Origin: Synechocystis sp. PCC 7338
GTDB lineage: Bacteria > Cyanobacteriota > Cyanobacteriia > Cyanobacteriales > Microcystaceae
Assembly (NCBI RefSeq): GCF_018282115.1
Contig: NZ_CP054306.1
Coordinates: 3,147,488 to 3,211,487, forward strand
Length of the DNA: 64,000 nt
Direction of reading: 5' to 3'
Shown here one piece after another: positions 18,266 to 25,339 of the stretch. Position numbers and translations under genes: made by a program. Every line of letters begins with the position of its first letter. Position 1 is the stretch's first letter. The notes under the pieces were generated by a model that was given only the letters and a program-made list of their open reading frames with translations, made no database searches and was not told the origin of the DNA.

Positions 18266-19069
18266 ATGTTCAGGCTTAAAAGTTGGGGTTGGGCTGTGGT
18301 GTTGGCGATCGCCGTGGGAGGGGTAGTCTTTTTCCAAAATTTGGCTCAATCTAAGGATTTGCTTGCCCATAGCATTGAAAATATTCCCATGCCAAAGTTG
18401 GAAAATCCCCTGCGAATTCTGACCCCTGCCAACGAAATCTTTGAAATTGCTTCCTGCTCCACCAAGGACTTTGGCTTTGCCATTGCTAATGCTCAAATTC
18501 CCCCTGGTGCTGGGCCTTTACCCCATGTCCATTACTACATCAATGAATTTTTCTGGCCTCCCCAGGGGGGCATCGAAATTTTCCACAGTGAACGTAAGTT
18601 TCCCGACATCAATGAGCCACCTACCATGGATGGGGCTGGCCGCGCCCCCTTGTACAGTGTTACGCCCCAACCAAAGCAAGTGATTTATTCGCCCCATACC
18701 TTTATGCACGGCTTTGTTAACCCCACAGATCAAACTTTGCCCATCACCATGATCTGGGTGCGGGATGCGGTAGCTCCAGACTTTGAATATCACGATGGCG
18801 GAATGCGGGAATATTTCTCTGCCGTTGGGGCCCACATTGAGGACTTGAACAACTTGCCCACTGTCACCTCTGCGGAACGGAACGCCTTTGTCACTGAAGC
18901 GCCAAAGTTCGGCATTAACCAAAGCTCGTTTATGATGCAGTATGTTTCTGCCATTAGTGATAAATTTCCGAATAATTTGGCCAAGCTGGAAAATACAAAA
19001 GCCTTGACTAAAGTGGTGGAAACAATTGAAGCTTTTAACCGTGGCGATAAATCGGTAACTTGCTCATGA
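18266..19069 (+). CDS. Periplasmic cupin-like protein, copy 2
   Basis: A 267-residue paralogue of the product of the gene at 17215. It has a signal segment near residues 8-30 and the matching core AQIPPGAGPLPHVHYYINEFFW, GGIEIFHSERKFPD and FMHGFVNPTD, plus the shared tail KFGINQSSFMMQYVS and a terminal VTCS. The cupin His pair is kept, but the second copy reads HVHYY instead of HIHHY. GGGGAAG eight bases before the ATG is a good ribosome-binding site. Its stop overlaps the next start as ATGA (19066-19069), so translation of the isomerase is coupled to it. Confidence 0.83.
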   Translation: MFRLKSWGWAVVLAIAVGGVVFFQNLAQSKDLLAHSIENIPMPKLENPLRILTPANEIFEIASCSTKDFGFAIANAQIPPGAGPLPHVHYYINEFFWPPQGGIEIFHSERKFPDINEPPTMDGAGRAPLYSVTPQPKQVIYSPHTFMHGFVNPTDQTLPITMIWVRDAVAPDFEYHDGGMREYFSAVGAHIEDLNNLPTVTSAERNAFVTEAPKFGINQSSFMMQYVSAISDKFPNNLAKLENTKALTKVVETIEAFNRGDKSVTCS

Positions 19070-19929
19070 TTGCCTCTCCCCAAATCAAATTTGGAGTTCA
19101 TACCTTTATCTGGAAAAAAGAATTTCTGGGGGAAGAAGAGTATGTTTTTGCAGAAGCAAAAGCTTGGGGTTTTGATGGGGTAGAAATTGCCAGCCACTTC
19201 TTTGATCAAATTGATCCTGGACGTCTGAAGGATTTTGCTTGTCAATCAGGCTTGGAGCTAACGTTTTGCACTAGTTTACCTCCGGGTTTATCCCTGACCA
19301 CCGAGGATGAAGCCGGTTGGCGGGATTCCATTGCCTATCTACAAAGGGCAATTGCATTCTGTCAGCAATGTGGCATCACCCAACTGTCGGGACCGTTTCC
19401 CCATCCTGTGGGTCAACTCAGTGGGGAACCCCTACAAAAAAAGGAAACCATTCGTATGCAGGATGCCTTTAAGTTGGTGGCGGAAACCCTGGTTAAAACT
19501 GATATTAGATTGGCGATCGAGCCCCTAAATCGCTTTCAAGGTTATGCTCTAAACACCGTATCCCAAGGTTTAGAATTGCTCGATGCAGTGAATTGCTCTC
19601 AACTGGGACTATTACTGGATTTATTCCACATGAATATTGAAGAAAAAGATGTACTTCAAGCTTTTCATCAGGCAGGAAGTAGTTGCTTTCATATCCACGC
19701 CTGCGCTAAGGACAGAGGAACCCCCGGTAGTGATTCTTTTCCTTGGGATGATTGGTTTCAAGTTTTGCAAGAAATTAATTATCGAGGTTGGGTAACCATT
19801 GAAAGTTTTAATTTTGAAGACAAAGAATTAGCTTCCGGAGCCCGTCTTTGGCGTCCCCTAGCTCCTAGCAGTGCAGATATTGCCAGGGATGGAGTGAAAT
19901 TTCTGCGGCAAACTTACCAAAATCAATAA
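19066..19929 (+). CDS. Sugar phosphate isomerase/epimerase family TIM-barrel protein
   Basis: A 287-residue cytoplasmic protein of the AP-endonuclease-2-like barrel family (xylose isomerase-like). It opens QIKFGVHTFIWKKEF. LAIEPLNRFQGYALNTV carries the first metal-binding Glu, LGLLLDLFHMNIEE the Asp and His, FHIHACAKDRGTPG a metal His, and GWVTIESFNFED the second metal Glu. This fits ketose 3-epimerases and related enzymes. Start: ATG 19066, within the ATGA overlap with the upstream cupin gene; TTG 19060 is possible but less likely. It is one of two cytoplasmic enzymes of the cluster, so imported products may be processed here. Confidence 0.86.
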   Translation: MIASPQIKFGVHTFIWKKEFLGEEEYVFAEAKAWGFDGVEIASHFFDQIDPGRLKDFACQSGLELTFCTSLPPGLSLTTEDEAGWRDSIAYLQRAIAFCQQCGITQLSGPFPHPVGQLSGEPLQKKETIRMQDAFKLVAETLVKTDIRLAIEPLNRFQGYALNTVSQGLELLDAVNCSQLGLLLDLFHMNIEEKDVLQAFHQAGSSCFHIHACAKDRGTPGSDSFPWDDWFQVLQEINYRGWVTIESFNFEDKELASGARLWRPLAPSSADIARDGVKFLRQTYQNQ

Positions 19930-19949
19930 ATTTATCAAGTAAATAAACT

Positions 19950-20837
19950 ATGAATAATCCCTTTATTTCCATCACCCTGCCATCTGGGTTTGACCACATC
20001 TACACCAATGTTGATGGAGTAACTCTCCATGCCATTGAAGGGGGAAGCGGGCAACCATTACTTTTACTTGGTGGCTGGCCCCAAACCTGTTATGTCTGGC
20101 GGTTATTGCTAGAAAAATTGGGACAACATTTCCGAGTTATTGCTTTAGATATGCGGGGTCAAGGGGATTCGGATATTCCCGATGGCCCCTATGATTGCGG
20201 TACAGCGGCAAGGGAAATCCAATCCTTTTTAGCAAAAAAAGAGATTAATTCTTTTTACTTAGTAGGTCACGACGTAGGGGCTTGGGCTGCCTTTACAGTG
20301 TTGAAATTTTTTCCCGACGCAGTGCTTGGAGCTGGGTTAATTGATGCGGCTATTCCTGGCTTAGTTAGTAATGATTTCTTTTCTGTGGTTAATGCCCCAA
20401 AAGTTTGGCAATTTTATTTCCATATGGTACCAGATTTAGCCAGTAGCTTGGTAGCGGGAAAAGAGAGGGAATATCTCAGTTGGTACTTCACTAACAAATC
20501 TAAGCGCAAGCAAAATCTCACTCCAGAAGTAATAGATTACTATGCCCGTTACTACAGTCGTCCTGGGGCGATGAAAGCTGGTTTTCTGTGGTATTCAGCC
20601 TTGGAGGAAACAACTAAAGCTAACACCCCAACCGAGGCTATCCGTTTTACCCAGCCCATTTTTGCTATGGGGGGGGAGTGTGCTACTAAATCGTTAATTT
20701 ATAACGGTATTTCTCCCTATTGTGATGACATTACTAGTTACGTAATTGAACAGTGTGGTCATTACATTCCGGAGGAAGCACCGGAGGAAATTTTGCAGGC
20801 AATTTTAACCACTTTTACTACTACCAAGGAGTCTTGA
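19950..20837 (+). CDS. Alpha/beta hydrolase, epoxide-hydrolase type
   Basis: A 295-residue cytoplasmic alpha/beta hydrolase. The oxyanion segment GGWPQTCYVWRLLLEKL precedes VIALDMRGQGDSDIP and the nucleophile elbow YLVGHDVGAWAAF, in which Asp replaces Ser. That Asp is typical of epoxide hydrolases and haloalkane dehalogenases. The catalytic His is in VIEQCGHYIPEEAP. There is a lid domain from about 140 to 210. It is 20 bp after the isomerase gene and 3 bp before the deacetylase gene, so the three are one transcript. The substrate cannot be inferred. Confidence 0.88.
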   Translation: MNNPFISITLPSGFDHIYTNVDGVTLHAIEGGSGQPLLLLGGWPQTCYVWRLLLEKLGQHFRVIALDMRGQGDSDIPDGPYDCGTAAREIQSFLAKKEINSFYLVGHDVGAWAAFTVLKFFPDAVLGAGLIDAAIPGLVSNDFFSVVNAPKVWQFYFHMVPDLASSLVAGKEREYLSWYFTNKSKRKQNLTPEVIDYYARYYSRPGAMKAGFLWYSALEETTKANTPTEAIRFTQPIFAMGGECATKSLIYNGISPYCDDITSYVIEQCGHYIPEEAPEEILQAILTTFTTTKES

Positions 20838-20840
20838 ATT

Positions 20841-21848
20841 ATGCAACGAAGAGATTTGTTTAAATATGGTTTAGCCACCGGGGCTGGGGCGATCGCCAGT
20901 TATAGCTTCATGGGGGCTAAACCTTTACTGGCCCAGCAATCACCCGTTAGGAATGGCAAGTTTTGGCCCGACGATATCCGTTTACCGATTTCCCTTTCCC
21001 TCATGTTTGAAACGGGCAGTCAACCGGCAAAAGGCGCTCCTACTCCCTTTGGAAACTTTACGCCGCCGCCGGATTACTACGATATGCCTACCATTACCTG
21101 GTATCGGTACGGCTACACGGAAGGAGTGCCTCGCATTCTTGATTTGCTAGATAAGTACAAGATTAAAATGACATCCCATATGTCCGGGCGCACAGTGGAA
21201 ATGTACCCAGACCGGGCGAAGGAAATTGTTCAACGTGGCCATGAAGCGGCGGCCCATGGTTGGGATTGGGACAATGAATTTAATATGACAGCCGTCCAGG
21301 AAAGGGATTTTATTCAACGTAACGTGGATATAGTACTAAAAGTTACGGGGCAGCGACCAGTAGGCTACAATGCACCAGGTTTACGAGGCTCAGTCAACAT
21401 TCTTACTGTACTGAACGAATTGGGCTTTGTTTACCACATTGACGATGTCAGCCGAGATGAACCTTTCATTGTTAATCTTAACAATGAAAGGTTCATTATG
21501 GTGGTACCCTATGCAGTTTATATGAATGATATTCGTGCCTATGAAGCCCGTTATTTTCCCTCGGAGCTATATTTAACTGAACTAAAACGTTCCTTCGATC
21601 GCCTTTATGAGGAAGCGGCTTACCGTCGCCGGATGATGGCGGTAACTATGCACGATCGCCTGCAACGGCCGGAGCACGTTGATGTGTTTGAAGATTTTCT
21701 TAAATATGTAATGAAGAAACCAGGGGTGGCATTTATGAAAAAAATTGACATTGCCAACTTCGCTTTGAACGACAAAAATACCATTCGTGAAGACATTCAA
21801 AATGTTTATCCCAATGTGCCTAATTTTGTCCCCGGTGCCACCAGTTAA
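20841..21848 (+). CDS. Tat-exported polysaccharide deacetylase, PuuE/allantoinase type
   Basis: A 335-residue protein with a twin-arginine signal MQRRDLFKYGLATGAGAI and probable cleavage after LLAQ. The NodB-like barrel starts LPISLSLMFETG, where Glu stands in the place of the usual DD pair, as in PuuE-type enzymes. The metal His pair lies in RGHEAAAHGWDWDNEF, and RPVGYNAPGLRGS is a further family motif. AAGGAG at 20826-20831 is a good ribosome-binding site. Such enzymes open cyclic ureides or remove acyl groups from sugars. Folded export by Tat suggests a bound metal. It closes the enzyme part of the plus-strand cluster. Confidence 0.86.
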   Translation: MQRRDLFKYGLATGAGAIASYSFMGAKPLLAQQSPVRNGKFWPDDIRLPISLSLMFETGSQPAKGAPTPFGNFTPPPDYYDMPTITWYRYGYTEGVPRILDLLDKYKIKMTSHMSGRTVEMYPDRAKEIVQRGHEAAAHGWDWDNEFNMTAVQERDFIQRNVDIVLKVTGQRPVGYNAPGLRGSVNILTVLNELGFVYHIDDVSRDEPFIVNLNNERFIMVVPYAVYMNDIRAYEARYFPSELYLTELKRSFDRLYEEAAYRRRMMAVTMHDRLQRPEHVDVFEDFLKYVMKKPGVAFMKKIDIANFALNDKNTIREDIQNVYPNVPNFVPGATS

Positions 21849-21898
21849 TTAACTCTAATATCCAGACAATCTTTTTATTTTTGAACAAAAACTAACCC

Positions 21899-22426
21899 AT
21901 GCTCAAATCAATTTTTGCTCCGTTACTAACCACCGTTGCTTTAACCGGTTTAACTCTGCCGGCCTTTGCCTTAGAAGAAACCCCTGTCCTATCATCGACC
22001 GTTGCCATTCAAGCGGCCCAAGCGGCGATCGCCGCTTGTCTTCAAGAAGGTTATGGGGTAACTGCCACAGTGGTTAATCCCGAAGGCAACGTGCTAGTGG
22101 TAATTCGTAGCGATGGGGCTTTGGTGCATACGGTGCAAACTTCATTTAATAAAGCCTATTCCGCTGTTACGTTGGCTGCCAATCATAATCTGGAGGCAAC
22201 TTCCGGGATTCTCGCTTCTATGCAGGCCAAGGGAGCCCAGGGAGTCGGGACATGGCCTATGCCCGCCGATCCTCTCACTGGCATCACCCTTTTTCCCGGT
22301 GGAGTGAATTTACTTTCCCAGGGCAAAGTGGTGGGGGGTTTGGGGGTGTCCGGTACCCCCGATGGCAAAATTGATGAACGCTGTGCTCTTAAAGGCCGAG
22401 ATGTCGTTTTGCCAGATTTACGTTAA
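21899..22426 (+). CDS. Exported HbpS/GlcG-family (DUF336) haem-binding-like protein, copy 1
   Basis: A 175-residue protein with a signal peptide ending near AFA (residue 24). The domain (AIAACLQEGYGVTATVVNPEGN, VVIRSDGALVHTVQTSFNKAY, PLTGITLFPGGVNLLSQGKVVGGLGVSG, DERCALKG) is of the HbpS/GlcG type. Family members bind haem or sense redox stress in the periplasm. Some cyanobacterial ones are of unknown role. It is the last gene of the plus-strand group and faces another propeller/HbpS group on the minus strand. A similar copy is encoded at 24474-25019. Confidence 0.85.
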   Translation: MLKSIFAPLLTTVALTGLTLPAFALEETPVLSSTVAIQAAQAAIAACLQEGYGVTATVVNPEGNVLVVIRSDGALVHTVQTSFNKAYSAVTLAANHNLEATSGILASMQAKGAQGVGTWPMPADPLTGITLFPGGVNLLSQGKVVGGLGVSGTPDGKIDERCALKGRDVVLPDLR

Positions 22427-22470
22427 ATCGCCAAAAATTGCCAAGCTTGGGGGAAATACTAATTTTCTCC

Positions 22471-23475
22471 CTACTTCAACTCCAGCAAAATAATGGTGCC
22501 ATGGTAAGCGGCGATCGCCAAATTTTTCCCGTTGGGATGAAAGGACACACTGCCCAATCTTTCCAAATTTGGATTGTAACTATCTAACAAACTACCCTGC
22601 AAATTCCAGAGCCGTAAAACTCCGTCATCGGAAACGGTGGCGATTAGATTGTTCTCATTGATGGCAACCCCGGTAACCCAACCATCATCAAGCACATCAA
22701 TTTTTAATAGTTCTTGACCTTGGAGATTAAAAACCCGAGCAGTACCATCAAAACCACCAGAAACCAATAACTTGCCATCTTTACTAAAACGAACACTATT
22801 GAGGCGGCCTTGATTGGTTTCAATAATTTTCACCACTTCCCCCGCCAGATTTAGCAAGGTAATTTCGCCAATATCTTGGGTAACTGCAATTAGATTTGCC
22901 TGGGCATTAAAGTCCATATTCCGACTTACCCCTGGGCGAGTCACTGTAAACAGCGGCTCCTTAATATTCGACCACCCCTTAATGGTGCCATCGTCGGAAC
23001 TGGTGGCCACCCCCATATCTTCACTAAAGAAAACCACATCAGTAACGGCGGAAGTGTGTCCCCTAATTTCCCCCAAAATATTGCCTTGCAGATCCCAAAT
23101 ACGAGCAACACCATTGTAACCGGCGGTAATAATAGCCGCTCCGTCAGGACTGAATGCCCCATTGAAAATCATCGCTACAGGACTACCGGCAAATTTTTTT
23201 ACCAATTGCCCGTCCATTGTCCAAAGTTTTGCCAAACCATCGGTGGCCGTTGAGAGCAAATAATTGCCGTCTCCACTGTAATGAATTTGGATAATGGCTT
23301 CCCCTTTAAGCTCATGGCCTAGATAGGTTTTAATTACCTCCAACTCTATTTGGGATGGGGGTTTATTTTCCTTAACGGCATAATGGGTAAAGGGTACAGT
23401 CTGGGCAATAACATTAGGGCCGCAAAAACTGATCGTTAAACCGAGGCAAAAACCGGCTAAAAATTTGTATCGCAT
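22471..23475 (-). CDS. Periplasmic WD40-type beta-propeller, copy 2
   Basis: A 334-residue protein with a signal peptide (MRYKFLAGFCLGLTIS..., likely cut after AQ near residue 25). Repeats such as GAFSPDGAAIITAGYNGVARIW, GVATSSDDGTIKGW and SVRFSKDGKLLVSGGFDGTA give a seven-bladed WD40 propeller. Eukaryote-like WD40 proteins are normally intracellular; here export is clear. It lies 14 bp after the other propeller gene. PCC 6803 has two such periplasmic WD proteins side by side (Slr1409 and Slr1410, by memory). It probably acts as a protein-binding scaffold; the partner is unknown. Confidence 0.84.
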   Translation of the reverse strand: MRYKFLAGFCLGLTISFCGPNVIAQTVPFTHYAVKENKPPSQIELEVIKTYLGHELKGEAIIQIHYSGDGNYLLSTATDGLAKLWTMDGQLVKKFAGSPVAMIFNGAFSPDGAAIITAGYNGVARIWDLQGNILGEIRGHTSAVTDVVFFSEDMGVATSSDDGTIKGWSNIKEPLFTVTRPGVSRNMDFNAQANLIAVTQDIGEITLLNLAGEVVKIIETNQGRLNSVRFSKDGKLLVSGGFDGTARVFNLQGQELLKIDVLDDGWVTGVAINENNLIATVSDDGVLRLWNLQGSLLDSYNPNLERLGSVSFHPNGKNLAIAAYHGTIILLELK

Positions 23476-23489
23476 ACAACCATCAATCC

Positions 23490-24473
23490 CTAATTAGATA
23501 CATTAAAAATCCAAATTTGCCCTTGATTGCTAGTGACGGCCAATTGATTACCGTCAGGGGAAAAACTTAAACTAGTTAGCTTGCCATTATTCAACGGTAA
23601 TTCCTGTAATAAAAGACCGTCTGTTTGCCAAAGTCTTAAAGTACCGTCGTCACTGCCAGTGGCAATCCACTGCCCATCGGGATGAAATTGGGCGCTATTA
23701 GTCCATCCCATTATGGGATTCTTAACTTCTGCAATCAAGGTTCCATCTAGCTGCCATAACTTTGCCGAACCATTAGTGCCAGCCGTCAGTAACTGTTGAC
23801 CATCAGGACTAAAACTGACATTATTGATCCGCCCTTGGCCAGTGGCAATTTCTCGATCTATCTCCCCATTGGAATTGATTAAATAAAGGGAACCATTATC
23901 GGAAACACTAGCAATCAAAATACCTTGGGGATGATAGGCTAAATTTCGAGCTGTGCCGGGGTTTAAAACCCCCACTAATTTTTCCCCCTGCCGAGTAAAA
24001 ATTTGGACTTGGCCGTCATCAGAACAGGTGACAATGGTTTGGCCATCGGGGCTAAATAGGACATCGGCCACTGCCGCTCGATGGGGACGTTGTTCTTGCA
24101 GTAGCTCCCCCTGTAAATTCCACAGGCGAATAGTACCGTCATAGCCAGTGGTAATTAAAGTTTGGCGATCGGGAGCAAAGCGGGCGTTAAACATGGGGGG
24201 TTTTTGTCCCTGCAATTCTACCAGTTTTTGTCCGTCCTTAGTCCATAAAGTGCCCACACCATCGGCAGAAGCAGTCAGTAACAATTCTCCATCGGGACTG
24301 AAATGGATGCGATTGAGAGCAACTTCACTGCCCACAAACTGCTGCTGTAAATCTAGCGTAATTGCTGATTTTTTTTGGTTAATGGAGACGGGAATATTGG
24401 CGTCTGCGGTGCTAATTTCCGGGCTGATGGCCGAAAAACCTAGGACAAGGAAAATGATCGGCAAGATTCTCAT
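23490..24473 (-). CDS. Periplasmic WD40-type beta-propeller, copy 1
   Basis: A 327-residue protein with a signal peptide (MRILPIIFLVLGFSA..., cut near ADA). Seven clear WD repeats can be counted: FSPDGELLLTASADGVGTLW, FAPDRQTLITTGYDGTIRLW, FSPDGQTIVTCSDDGQVQIF, then YHPQ, FSPD, FHPD and FSPD blades. It starts directly after the stop of the HbpS-like gene with no gap (TAA then ATG), so they are translationally linked. Together with the following propeller gene this forms a three-gene unit facing the enzyme cluster. Function unknown. Confidence 0.86.
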   Translation of the reverse strand: MRILPIIFLVLGFSAISPEISTADANIPVSINQKKSAITLDLQQQFVGSEVALNRIHFSPDGELLLTASADGVGTLWTKDGQKLVELQGQKPPMFNARFAPDRQTLITTGYDGTIRLWNLQGELLQEQRPHRAAVADVLFSPDGQTIVTCSDDGQVQIFTRQGEKLVGVLNPGTARNLAYHPQGILIASVSDNGSLYLINSNGEIDREIATGQGRINNVSFSPDGQQLLTAGTNGSAKLWQLDGTLIAEVKNPIMGWTNSAQFHPDGQWIATGSDDGTLRLWQTDGLLLQELPLNNGKLTSLSFSPDGNQLAVTSNQGQIWIFNVSN

Positions 24474-25019
24474 TTACGGCACCAAACGAGATTTGATTTT
24501 TTCAATACCCTTAATTCCACAGGCTTGGTCTAAGTTGCCATTGGGGGCACCGGAAACACCGATCGCCGCTATGAGTTGGTCTTCCACTTTGATAGCTAAT
24601 CCGCCAGTGCTGAAGTTAATGCCCGTGAGGGGATCCGGCGCTAAGGGCAGGGAACCCACCGGCAATGGTGCAGGGGTCATTTTTTCGGCGATCGCCTGGG
24701 TAGAATCCTGCTTGGTAATGGGTCCTAGAGTGATTACAGTAAAAGCTTTATAAAGACTATTTTCGATGGTGTGGGGAGTGGCCCCATCCCCCCGGACAAC
24801 GGCCTGCACTAAACCTTCATGGTTAACCACTGTGGCAGTGACATTGTAGCCATCCCCTTGACAACTATTCACCGCTTCCATAGCAGCCTCTACCGCCAGG
24901 GCCACCGGTAATTGATAATAGGTTTTTAAAGCTAGGGCACTGGAGGAAAAAGTCAAAGATAGGCCAAGAGAAATCCCCAGCACTAGACAGGGACGAAAAA
25001 CTATTTTTTTCAATTTCAC
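24474..25019 (-). CDS. Exported HbpS/GlcG-family (DUF336) haem-binding-like protein, copy 2
   Basis: A 181-residue protein; the signal segment KIVFRPCLVLGISLGLSLTF ends near ALA. The domain AAMEAVNSCQGDGYNVTATV, VVRGDGATPHTIENSLYKAF and PDPLTGINFSTGGLAIKVED matches the HbpS/GlcG fold. A terminal DQACGIKG mirrors DERCALKG of the copy at 21899. A start at GTG 25019 (VKLKKIVFRP) gives a compact signal; a TTG at 25043 would add eight residues. It heads the minus-strand unit, with the propeller start immediately after its stop. Confidence 0.82.
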   Translation of the reverse strand: MKLKKIVFRPCLVLGISLGLSLTFSSSALALKTYYQLPVALAVEAAMEAVNSCQGDGYNVTATVVNHEGLVQAVVRGDGATPHTIENSLYKAFTVITLGPITKQDSTQAIAEKMTPAPLPVGSLPLAPDPLTGINFSTGGLAIKVEDQLIAAIGVSGAPNGNLDQACGIKGIEKIKSRLVP

Positions 25020-25339
25020 AGGAAGCTCTCTGGAGTAAAACAATCCTAATTTTACTCATATTTGGCGTATTTGACTTTCCCTGGGGAAACCCTACATCTG
25101 GCCCCAAAGGGTCACTGGAGAATGGGAGCAGGGGGACAATTTTGTTCTACATGTGAATTGTATTTCAGGTGGGGCAACGAGCGCATCAATGAACATCTAG
25201 TTACCGCAGACCTGATACGTAACTGCTCCTCAGGTATACACTATCGTGGGAAAGTGAAGCCTATACCAGAAGCCTTGATTTGATGTAGGAGAACTTCACG
25301 ATTTTATTTACTGGGGCCAGGCCCCATCCAATGGGTTAA
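25020..25339. other. Intergenic region downstream of the giant gene
   Basis: About 320 bp. It holds the 3' side of the giant gene and the promoter side of the minus-strand HbpS gene. A reading frame at 25062-25283 (plus) has the look of a decayed C-terminus but matches no family I can name. The only clear structure is the hairpin at 25312-25326. Nothing else was recognised. Confidence 0.5.
25312..25326 (-). terminator. Hairpin just past the stop of the giant gene
   Basis: TGGGGCC, one A, then GGCCCCA: seven perfect pairs with a one-base centre on paper, so the real loop must be larger. It lies 13 bp beyond the stop of the giant gene. No T-run follows on either strand, so it is a possible transcript-end structure rather than a classical terminator. 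Confidence 0.4.

Noticed and set aside
25062-25283. Plus-strand frame that might be a transposase remnant
   Set aside because: No transposase motif could be seen, and no terminal inverted repeats or target duplications flank it.
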